From positions 1-5,601 of the forward strand of contig PLDE01000131.1 of assembly GCA_003135035.1 (NCBI GenBank): DNA of 5,601 nt. Reading direction: 5' to 3'. Both the position numbers and the translations under genes were made by a program. A model generated the notes under the pieces. It was not told where the DNA came from. It saw nothing but the letters and a program-made list of their open reading frames with translations, and searched no databases. Of the stretch, positions 1 through 4,243 are shown piece after piece. The DNA comes from Candidatus Dormiibacterota bacterium. Its GTDB lineage: Bacteria > Chloroflexota > Dormibacteria > Aeolococcales > Bog-877. Each line of letters opens with the position of its first letter. Positions within the stretch are counted from its first letter, which is position 1.

Positions 1-35
1 GGTCAGTTTGAATTACCCCGATTTGAGATCGCCAG

Positions 36-41
36 TAGACT
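36..41 (+). promoter_or_regulatory. Possible -10 box for a leaderless small gene
   Basis: TAGACT matches four of six positions of TATAAT and ends exactly 6 bases before the ATG at 48, the spacing expected if transcription starts at the start codon itself. TTACCC at 13-18 lies 17 bases upstream but is a poor -35. The AGGG at 42-45 is only 2 bases from the ATG, too close for a normal ribosome binding site, which favours the leaderless reading. This rests on spacing and weak consensus only. Confidence 0.3.
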
Positions 42-47
42 AGGGCC

Positions 48-197
48 ATGCCGAAGCGGTCAAGAATGCCAGCCGACCTCAACCGACTCGCAGCCTCGAT
101 CGTAGCTGGGGCCACCGATCCCGACCACGACCCCTACCGAGGCAAGAACCCGGCCGCCGTGGAGCTGGGGAGGCTTGGGGGCAAGAAGGCCGATTGA
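48..197 (+). CDS. Small conserved-type hypothetical protein, 49 aa, apparently C-terminally short
   Basis: The ORF starts MPKRSRMPADLNRLAASIVA, passes through an acidic, proline-containing linker (DPDHDPY), and ends in a basic GKNPAAVELGRLGGKKAD. This order resembles, from memory, small actinobacterial hypothetical proteins that begin MPKRS, have an LAASIV helix near residues 14-19 and a KNPAAVALGRLGG block. Those usually continue with a lysine- and alanine-rich helix of some 25 residues ending in ARW. Here a TGA comes right after GGKKAD, so the basic tail is missing and the protein may be truncated. No function is known to me for this family; the basic end suggests nucleic-acid contact, but that is a guess. 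It converges on the toxin gene, whose stop lies 3 bases further on. A -10-like box 6 bases before the ATG supports expression without a leader. Confidence 0.5.
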   Translation: MPKRSRMPADLNRLAASIVAGATDPDHDPYRGKNPAAVELGRLGGKKAD

Positions 198-200
198 TCG

Positions 201-719
201 TCAAGCGCCGGAGTTGATCGCCCGTCTCGCATCCTTCATGAGAAGCAACAGGTGAAACGGATCTGTAGGGCTCGGCTCAAAGGTAGCCAAGTGAAGATAG
301 AAGGATCGCGCTTCCTCGTTCTCCGCGTGGATCAGTAAGGCCCGGACTCCCACCTCTTCGGCAATCCCAGCCACGCGCCGTATGGCGTCCATCACGAGCG
401 CCCTGCCTAGCCCAGTTCCTTGCGCTGAGTGATCAACGCCCAATCGAGCGAGGAGTATCACGGGAATCGGATACTGCCCGGTGCCCGCGACAATCCGACT
501 AGGCGCCTCGTCCCGCGCAACCTCGCCAGCCGCGAGCGCGTAGTAGCCGACTACTTGCATCTCATTCAATCGACTCACGACAAATACACGAGCCGTACCG
601 GCGTGATCGGCATTGAGAGCGTACCGCTGAAGCCAGAGAGTTTGCTCGGCGGATCCGCAGTCGAAGACCGTTGCGTCGTGCAAGCGGGTCAGGCGCTCGA
701 CGGACCCGTAGATGCCCAG
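201..719 (-). CDS. GNAT-family toxin of a type II toxin-antitoxin pair (TacT/AtaT-like)
   Basis: This is a Gcn5-related N-acetyltransferase. Characterised relatives paired with a DUF1778 antitoxin (TacT, AtaT, ItaT) acetylate the amino group of aminoacyl-tRNA and block translation in the cytoplasm. From a CTG start (172 aa) I see an early TVFDCGSAEQTLWL segment (17-30) typical of this toxin group, a central strand ARLGVDHSA (91-99), the acetyl-CoA pyrophosphate loop QGTGLG (100-105), and SFYLHLATFEPSPTDPFHL (139-157) with Tyr141 as the probable general acid. Start choice: TTG at 683 would cut the protein just before HDATVFDCG and has no clear ribosome site. CTG at 719 gives GIYGSVERLTR upstream, matching the usual family N-terminus, and is preceded by GAAGGGG at a 7-base spacing. 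No ATG, GTG or other TTG lies in frame between the antitoxin stop and 683. The gene is second in the operon, 12 bases after the antitoxin and in the same frame. Family assignment is firm; the tRNA target is unknown. Confidence 0.9.
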   Translation of the reverse strand: MGIYGSVERLTRLHDATVFDCGSAEQTLWLQRYALNADHAGTARVFVVSRLNEMQVVGYYALAAGEVARDEAPSRIVAGTGQYPIPVILLARLGVDHSAQGTGLGRALVMDAIRRVAGIAEEVGVRALLIHAENEEARSFYLHLATFEPSPTDPFHLLLLMKDARRAINSGA

Positions 720-731
720 AGTCGATCCCCT

Positions 732-1040
732 TCAGCCCTCTAGTACGCTCGGCCCTCCGAGGAGATCCCGCAGACCTCGCACGTCCTGAGCAGGTCGGTC
801 TAAGGCCGTCAGAAAGTCATTCCACGCACTACGGCCCAACCTAAACGTCTGGCGATCCGCAAGGACTCCTTCGGCCGCCCTCGTGGCATGCGAAAGCACA
901 AACTCCGACAGCGAGACCCCGGTAGTCTGGCTGGCAGCTAGCAAGAGATCCCTTTGATCGCTGGTTGTACGCAAAGCCAGCCGCTCGGTGCGACTAACCG
1001 AGCCACGCCTGGCTACCACTGAGCGTAGCTTTGTGGGCAC
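732..1040 (-). CDS. Ribbon-helix-helix antitoxin, DUF1778 (TacA-like)
   Basis: At 102 aa it has the usual size of DUF1778 antitoxins, which bind their own operator as dimers and mask the GNAT partner with an extended C-terminal arm. Residues 18-25 (TERLALRT) form the DNA-contacting strand, 26-38 (TSDQRDLLLAASQ) the first helix and 43-60 (SLSEFVLSHATRAAEGVL) the second. The tail FRLGRSAWNDFLTALDRP (67-84) followed by GLRDLLGG matches the toxin-neutralising arm seen in TacA-type proteins. The start is the GTG at 1040, preceded by a perfect AGGAGG at 6-base spacing; a longer reading from TTG at 1079 would begin inside the putative operator and lacks such a site. It precedes the toxin, the standard order for this module. 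Translation from a strong ribosome site, against a weak CTG start for the toxin, would favour antitoxin excess. Confidence 0.9.
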   Translation of the reverse strand: MPTKLRSVVARRGSVSRTERLALRTTSDQRDLLLAASQTTGVSLSEFVLSHATRAAEGVLADRQTFRLGRSAWNDFLTALDRPAQDVRGLRDLLGGPSVLEG

Positions 1041-1046
1041 CTTAGT

Positions 1047-1052
1047 CCTCCT
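1047..1052 (-). promoter_or_regulatory. Strong ribosome binding site of the antitoxin gene
   Basis: AGGAGG on the minus strand stands 6 bases before the GTG at 1040. It decides the antitoxin start against the in-frame TTG at 1079, and it is the only full Shine-Dalgarno sequence seen in the window. Confidence 0.85.
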
Positions 1053-1095
1053 GTGTACGCACAACGTTAGCACAGGCAAAGCCCTTTGTGTGCTA
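1052..1095. promoter_or_regulatory. Inverted repeats, likely operator of the toxin-antitoxin operon
   Basis: Several TGTG/CACA half-sites cluster just upstream of the antitoxin. TGTGTACGCACA at 1052-1063 has 4-base arms around TACG. AACGTT at 1063-1068 is a palindrome. TAGCACA at 1068-1074 and TGTGCTA at 1089-1095 are a perfect 7-base inverted pair separated by 14 bases. Ribbon-helix-helix antitoxins bind short palindromic repeats overlapping their promoter, so autorepression from here is the natural inference. I could not place a convincing -35/-10 pair. Confidence 0.5.
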
Positions 1096-1180
1096 TTTCG
1101 CGCCAGATCGCATGACAGGAAGTGCTTGGACCGGTCCTACCACCTCAGCGGTTCTGTCTGCAATCGAGCACAAGATCGTT

Positions 1181-1374
1181 TTGAACTCAACTGAGCAGAC
1201 GCGGGTGCTGGTGCTGAACCAGGTGGAGGCAGGGGTGCTGATCGCAGCCCAGCTGGGACAACTCCTGGGACCGGCGGAACGCCAGCAGAGATGGCTGACG
1301 GCGAGCTACCGGCGAAAGGGTTCCTTGCCTTGGCTCAGGACGACCGCTGCAAGCGGCCGGTGAACGCGGTGGGT
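1181..1374 (+). pseudogene. Remnant of a helix-turn-helix transposase N-terminus, frameshifted
   Basis: Read from 1181 the sequence gives STEQTRVLVLNQVEAG, then LIAAQLGQLLGPAERQQRWL and ASYRRKG, the N-terminal helix-turn-helix region of a common actinobacterial transposase type (often labelled ISNCY or IS481-like), where family members read like EQ-R--VLN-V-AG, then a recognition helix and AAYR-EG. After RRKG the match moves to the next frame near 1318-1326 and continues as ALAQDDRCKRPVNAVG, against the family's ALAHGNRGRRP-NAV. Beyond about 1374 I see no further similarity in any frame, so the catalytic DDE domain is gone. The frame change and the missing C-terminus make it a dead fragment. 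It sits upstream of the toxin-antitoxin operon and suggests that this stretch has received mobile DNA. Confidence 0.6.
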
Positions 1375-1533
1375 CTGGAATCAGATGGCCACCCCGACCG
1401 CCCGACTCACCGCGATTGCAGCCACGGCCAGACCAGATATCACCGTGATCAGATGGGTCACGGTCCAAAGCGCAGCCCTCGTCTAGCAGCTCAGTACGTC
1501 GGCACGCGGTGTAGTGACCCCGAAAACGACCAC
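1375..1533. other. No gene seen; IS-end-like sequence near 1514-1547
   Basis: This stretch between the transposase remnant and the next possible gene shows no recognisable protein in any frame. Near its right end TGACCCCGAAAACGACCACTT (around 1514-1534) resembles the ends of some IS21-like elements, and CGACCA (1527-1532) pairs with TGGTCG (1542-1547) across 9 bases. It may be the decayed remainder of the element that supplied the transposase fragment; I cannot confirm this without database comparison. Confidence 0.25.
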
Positions 1534-1746
1534 TTATTGAATGGTCGGCCAGCTTCCCCTTGGGCTGTGGCCGCTAGCGCAGCTGCCCACCAGCTGGTGC
1601 CGGGGACCCAGCGGATCGGGAACAAGCGCCCCGAACCGATCCTGGGGCTGGCGCCATAGCTCCCGAGCGGAGTTCCACGCCCGCGCCGACTCGCGATCTT
1701 CCGTCTGCCGCCGTGCCGTGTACTTCTCCGCCGCATATAAGTTCAT
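1534..1746 (-). CDS. Possible small hypothetical protein, 70 aa
   Basis: The reading begins MNLYAAEKYTARRQTEDRES and continues ARAWNSARELWRQPQDRFG. The first 40 residues look like a charged amphipathic helix rich in Arg, Glu and Ala, as in many small actinobacterial proteins of unknown role. The last 30 residues (GSCASGHSPRGSWPTIQ) look less protein-like and may be non-native. I do not recognise a family. Support comes mainly from the promoter just upstream, whose -10 box ends 9 bases before the ATG. A GTG directly before the ATG (1749) is an alternative start, and another ATG at 1765 opens a different frame. It is transcribed divergently from the ArsR-type regulator, with about 130 bases between. 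It could equally be a chance ORF in a region of decayed DNA. Confidence 0.35.
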   Translation of the reverse strand: MNLYAAEKYTARRQTEDRESARAWNSARELWRQPQDRFGALVPDPLGPRHQLVGSCASGHSPRGSWPTIQ

Positions 1747-1755
1747 CACCTACAC

Positions 1756-1784
1756 ATATTAGCATATGGCTATATACCTGTCAC
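1756..1784 (-). promoter_or_regulatory. Sigma-70-type promoter reading leftwards
   Basis: On the minus strand GTGACA (1784-1779) matches five of six positions of TTGACA. TAATAT (1761-1756) matches four of six of TATAAT. The spacer is exactly 17 bases and AT-rich in an otherwise GC-rich window. Transcription would start close to 1749, at the start of the small ORF, giving a leaderless or nearly leaderless message. The best-formed promoter in the window. Confidence 0.5.
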
Positions 1785-1866
1785 GGTTCTTCTAGATGAC
1801 CTCCAGCTACGCACCCCGACTACGATCGTTGGTCGACTTGGTTCATGGCGAAGGCTCTGAATGTGA

Positions 1867-1872
1867 TATAGT
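1867..1872 (+). promoter_or_regulatory. -10 box of the ArsR-type regulator gene
   Basis: TATAGT matches five of six positions of TATAAT. It ends 3 bases before the ATG at 1876 and 9 bases before the next in-frame ATG at 1882. A transcript starting at the usual distance would begin near 1879, which suggests leaderless translation from 1882. I see no good -35 at 16-18 bases upstream, so an activator or an extended element may be involved, or the box may be chance. Confidence 0.4.
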
Positions 1873-1875
1873 CGC

Positions 1876-2886
1876 ATGGCTATGCCTCCCGTCGATGAGA
1901 GTTCCGAGCTCACCAAGCCGCGGCCAAGCGTCGAACCTTCAGCTCCAATGGAGTTGCTGTGGCTAGGGCACCAGATACTCAACCGGCAACCCGGGGTTTC
2001 GGACCGGTTTGATGTGCTCGGTGCCGAGAGGACCGAGCAAATTGCGGAGCGGCTGCGCTCGTTTTGGGGCGACGGGGTCAGCGGCGGTGCTGGCGAGTTG
2101 GTGGTCCTAGCCGACTATGCTGGCCTGCTGTTCGCTCAGAGCCTGGACGCAATCCTCGACGACCTTCCGAGGTCGGCTGAGGATCTGTCCCGAGTCGGCC
2201 TCAGCGCCGAGTCTCCGACCGACCGTCGCCACTTCATCGAGCGGCTGACCCGCCTCCAGCAGGAGCCGGAAGTTTGGCGTCGGTATGCGGCCGTCCTGCG
2301 CGACCTATGGGAACCGATGCGCCCAGAGTGGGAGTCTAAGGGGCTTCCCGAGGTGCTCGGTGTCAGCAAGCGAACCGCGCAGCGGCTCGACCTCGGAGCA
2401 CCTCTCCAGGAGGTGGTACCGGCGCTTGCCGCGGTAAGCAGGAAGAAGGCGGAATGGCGAACGCTTATTGACGACGCGGCGGAGACCGGGCGGCTAGTTC
2501 TGACCCCGGCTTACTTCGGCAGCAGTTGGAGCCTATGGGACCTTCCTGACCACGTCGTCGTGAGCTTCAGCGGTAATGCAGACCCGCTGGCGGATGCAAA
2601 GAGCAGCGGTCAACGGCTGGCACCGAGGCTGCGCGCCCTCGGAGACCCGACTCGGCTTTCGATATTGCTCTACTTGGCTGAGCGGGCGACCAGCGTGGGC
2701 GAGGTGGCGCGCCGATTTGAACTGGCACAACCCACGGTTAGCGCTCACTTGCGAGCCCTCCGGGACGCGGGTCTGGTGACCGGCACGCGGTCCGCTGGCC
2801 GAACCGTCTACCAAGTGGACCAGGCTCGACTGGCGCACCTGCTGCAGGACCTCGCCGAGTCTTCGGGAGTCGTTCTCAGCAGCTGA
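1876..2886 (+). CDS. ArsR-type winged-helix regulator with a long N-terminal domain
   Basis: The 336-residue product carries an ArsR/SmtB-type DNA-binding domain at its C-terminus, about residues 247-322: RALGDPTRLSILLYLAER opens it (253-270), the helix-turn-helix is TSVGEVARRFELAQPTVSAH with recognition helix AQPTVSAHLRALRDAGLV (284-301), and the wing is GTRSAGRTVYQVD (303-315). Typical ArsR proteins are about 100 residues, so some 245 residues precede it here. That part is largely helical by composition (LADYAGLLFAQSLDAIL, 78-94; WRRYAAVLRDLWEPM, 134-148) and ends in a strand-rich LVLTPAYFGSSWSLW (207-221) and HVVVSFSG (226-233). Similar layouts occur in actinobacterial regulators, some with a DUF5937 N-terminus, but I cannot assign this one. 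There is no cysteine, so the classic metal site is absent and a ligand- or protein-sensing role is more likely. The N-terminal 25 residues are proline-rich and poorly constrained; the -10 box favours ATG 1882 over 1876. It appears to be monocistronic. Confidence 0.85.
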   Translation: MAMPPVDESSELTKPRPSVEPSAPMELLWLGHQILNRQPGVSDRFDVLGAERTEQIAERLRSFWGDGVSGGAGELVVLADYAGLLFAQSLDAILDDLPRSAEDLSRVGLSAESPTDRRHFIERLTRLQQEPEVWRRYAAVLRDLWEPMRPEWESKGLPEVLGVSKRTAQRLDLGAPLQEVVPALAAVSRKKAEWRTLIDDAAETGRLVLTPAYFGSSWSLWDLPDHVVVSFSGNADPLADAKSSGQRLAPRLRALGDPTRLSILLYLAERATSVGEVARRFELAQPTVSAHLRALRDAGLVTGTRSAGRTVYQVDQARLAHLLQDLAESSGVVLSS

Positions 2887-2944
2887 TCCGTCTGTCGTAG
2901 CAGGCGAAGCTGGATGCCTTGAGCGCCACGGCTGGGACCTGAGA

Positions 2945-3097
2945 CAAGGCGAGTCCGGCGACAGTCCAGTCGGAGGGAACCACCGGGGTCTACCAGGCCG
3001 GTTCCTCGAGGCCCTGGACGATGGCTCGCACGGACGCCCGATGATGCTCCAGAAAGTGCATCAGCGGCCGCCGTTATTCGTCGATCTCGGGGGCCAC
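2945..3097 (-). pseudogene. Decayed 5' part of a DUF664/DinB-like gene
   Basis: On the minus strand from GTG 3097 the translation is VAPEIDE, a TAA (3076-3074), RRPLMHFLEHHRASVRAIVQ, GLEEPAW, a TAG (2992-2990), then TPVVPSDWTVAGLAL. Apart from the two stops this follows the start of DUF664 proteins: an L-FL-HHRA-V--IV-GL-E first helix, then R-PVVPSGWT--GL before the first metal-binding histidine. That histidine region and everything after it cannot be found in any frame, and the similarity stops about 60 bases before the regulator gene. It lies head-to-head with the intact DinB-family gene at 3304. The call rests on remembered family patterns, not an alignment. The rest of the 2887-3303 gap holds no gene that I can see. 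Confidence 0.5.
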
Positions 3098-3290
3098 GGC
3101 GGCCGTTTAGCGAAGCTGGTCAAGGTCGTGGGAGACAGGCCCTGATTCTCCAAGACTGCCGCCGCTCCTGGCCCAAGGTCGGTGCCTGGGGAATGCCCGG
3201 CGTGCGCGAACAGACACCGAAACCCCGCTGGGGAGACGGCGCGAGACGTCCTGAGCGATCGACGAGCCGCCACCTCCAGAACGTCGATGG

Positions 3291-3296
3291 CATACT
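3291..3296 (+). promoter_or_regulatory. Possible -10 box of the DinB-family gene
   Basis: CATACT matches four of six of TATAAT and ends 7 bases before the ATG at 3304, a leaderless spacing. There is no Shine-Dalgarno-like sequence before that ATG. No convincing -35 is visible. Confidence 0.3.
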
Positions 3297-3303
3297 GGCT
3301 GCC

Positions 3304-3894
3304 ATGGCCATCTCCGACCCCAAGGCTGATCTTCACAAGTACCTTCAGCAGGCGCGGGACGACCTCCTCTGGAAGCTTGACGGTCTCTCCGAGTACAACG
3401 TCCGCCGGCCAATGGTCGCGACCGGGACGAACCTACTGGGGCTGGTCAAGCACGTGGCGAGTGTGGAGGCGGGCTACTTCGGTGAAACCTTCGGGCGACC
3501 GTCCGGCGAGGCGCTGCCCTGGCTAGATCCGGACGCCGAGCCTAACGCAGACATGTGGGCCACCGCCGAGCAGTCGCGAGAGGAGATCATCGGCCTCTAC
3601 CGAAGGGTTTGGAAGAACTCTGATGCCACCATCGAGGCGTTAGCCCTCAACGACACCGGCCATGTGCCCTGGTGGCCACCCGAGCACAACGAGGTCACTC
3701 TGAACCGGATCCTGGTGCACATGATCGCCGAGACTAACCGCCACGCGGGCCATGCCGACATACTCCGCGAGCTCATCGACGGTGAAGTCGGCTGGCGGGC
3801 AGGCGACGGCAACCTGCCGGAGGTCGATAAGAAGTGGTGGCAAAGCTACCGGATCCGCCTAGAGGAAGTGGCTCGTCAGGCCGGTCAGGGGTGA
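3304..3894 (+). CDS. DinB-family protein (DUF664 type), putative metal-dependent enzyme
   Basis: The 196-residue product has the length and pattern of the DUF664 branch of the DinB/YfiT superfamily, four-helix bundles that bind a metal through histidines. Known members include thiol transferases using mycothiol or bacillithiol, but most have no known reaction. Helix 1 is DLHKYLQQARDDLLWKLDGL (9-28), followed by VRRPMVATGTNLLGLVKHVA (33-52) carrying His50, and a C-terminal helix LVHMIAETNRHAGHADILRE (137-156) with His139, His147 and His150. His50 and the His147/His150 pair are the likely metal ligands. WWPPEHNEVTLNRIL (123-137) links the helices, and EVDKKWWQSYRIRLEEVA closes the protein. The start MAISDPKADL is chosen over an upstream GTG at 3193 because the added 37 residues are basic, low in hydrophobics and unlike the family, and because a -10-like box fits ATG 3304. 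The protein is cytoplasmic, with no signal peptide. A stem-loop follows 28 bases after the stop. Family is confident, substrate unknown. Confidence 0.9.
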   Translation: MAISDPKADLHKYLQQARDDLLWKLDGLSEYNVRRPMVATGTNLLGLVKHVASVEAGYFGETFGRPSGEALPWLDPDAEPNADMWATAEQSREEIIGLYRRVWKNSDATIEALALNDTGHVPWWPPEHNEVTLNRILVHMIAETNRHAGHADILRELIDGEVGWRAGDGNLPEVDKKWWQSYRIRLEEVARQAGQG

Positions 3895-3921
3895 GTCAGA
3901 CACCGGCGACGGGTCGCTCTT

Positions 3922-3954
3922 CTGACCGGTAGGGCCCCGTTTCTTACCGGTCAG
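3922..3954. terminator. Perfect 10-bp stem-loop after the DinB-family gene
   Basis: CTGACCGGTA (3922-3931) and TACCGGTCAG (3945-3954) are exact complements around a 13-base loop. Its place 28 bases after the stop codon fits a transcription terminator. There is no run of T on the right, and reading leftwards only short A/T tracts, so it would be a terminator without a U-tract, common in high-GC bacteria, or alternatively a protein-binding palindrome. Confidence 0.55.
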
Positions 3955-3998
3955 CTCCCTCCATTCAGCCTAGCCGTAGCTCCCATAGACTGACGCGC

Positions 3999-4031
3999 GA
4001 GCCGCGGTCATTAGACCCCAAGACCGCGCTC
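3999..4031. terminator. Second hairpin in the DinB-CHAP gap
   Basis: GAGCCGCGGTC (3999-4009) pairs with GACCGCGCTC (4022-4031) over ten base pairs with a single bulged C and a 12-base loop. Together with the stem at 3922-3954 it would insulate the CHAP gene from upstream transcription, or it may be a structured 5' leader element. No U-tract follows. The rest of the gap to 4243 shows a GTGGATAA direct repeat (4078-4085, 4097-4104) and a weaker hairpin (AGAGCG 4186-4191 with CGCTCT 4206-4211), and no gene. Confidence 0.35.
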
Positions 4032-4243
4032 CCTGAGCAAACCCTGTTACGCCATCCAAGCGGTTTCCAAGCCCGTCGTGGATAAGCTCGCGCCTAGTGG
4101 ATAATGGCAGGCTTTCCGGGCGACAGATGTGAGCCCGGTTGCAAGCGGGGGGTGAGCACCACGGATGGGGTGACGGCGAGGGCCAAGAGCGCAACCGACT
4201 TGTCTCGCTCTGGTCCCAATTCAGCTTGTCGACAGGGCGAGCG

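Noticed and set aside
429..743. 104-residue open frame on the plus strand
   Set aside because: It is antisense to the GNAT toxin, with no family resemblance and no start signal.
1041..1079. N-terminal extension of the antitoxin from a TTG at 1079
   Set aside because: It would run through the operator-like repeats and the AGGAGG ribosome site; GTG 1040 has ideal spacing.
2136..2369. 77-residue open frame on the minus strand
   Set aside because: It is Ser- and Arg-rich antisense shadow within the regulator gene.
3193..3303. N-terminal extension of the DinB-family protein from a GTG at 3193
   Set aside because: The extra 37 residues are basic, unlike DUF664 proteins, and the family begins at a sequence like MAISDPKADL, which coincides with ATG 3304.
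3960..4243. c-di-AMP (ydaO) riboswitch before the CHAP gene
   Set aside because: Such riboswitches do precede wall hydrolases, but I could not find the conserved ydaO sequence blocks here; the hairpins alone are not enough.
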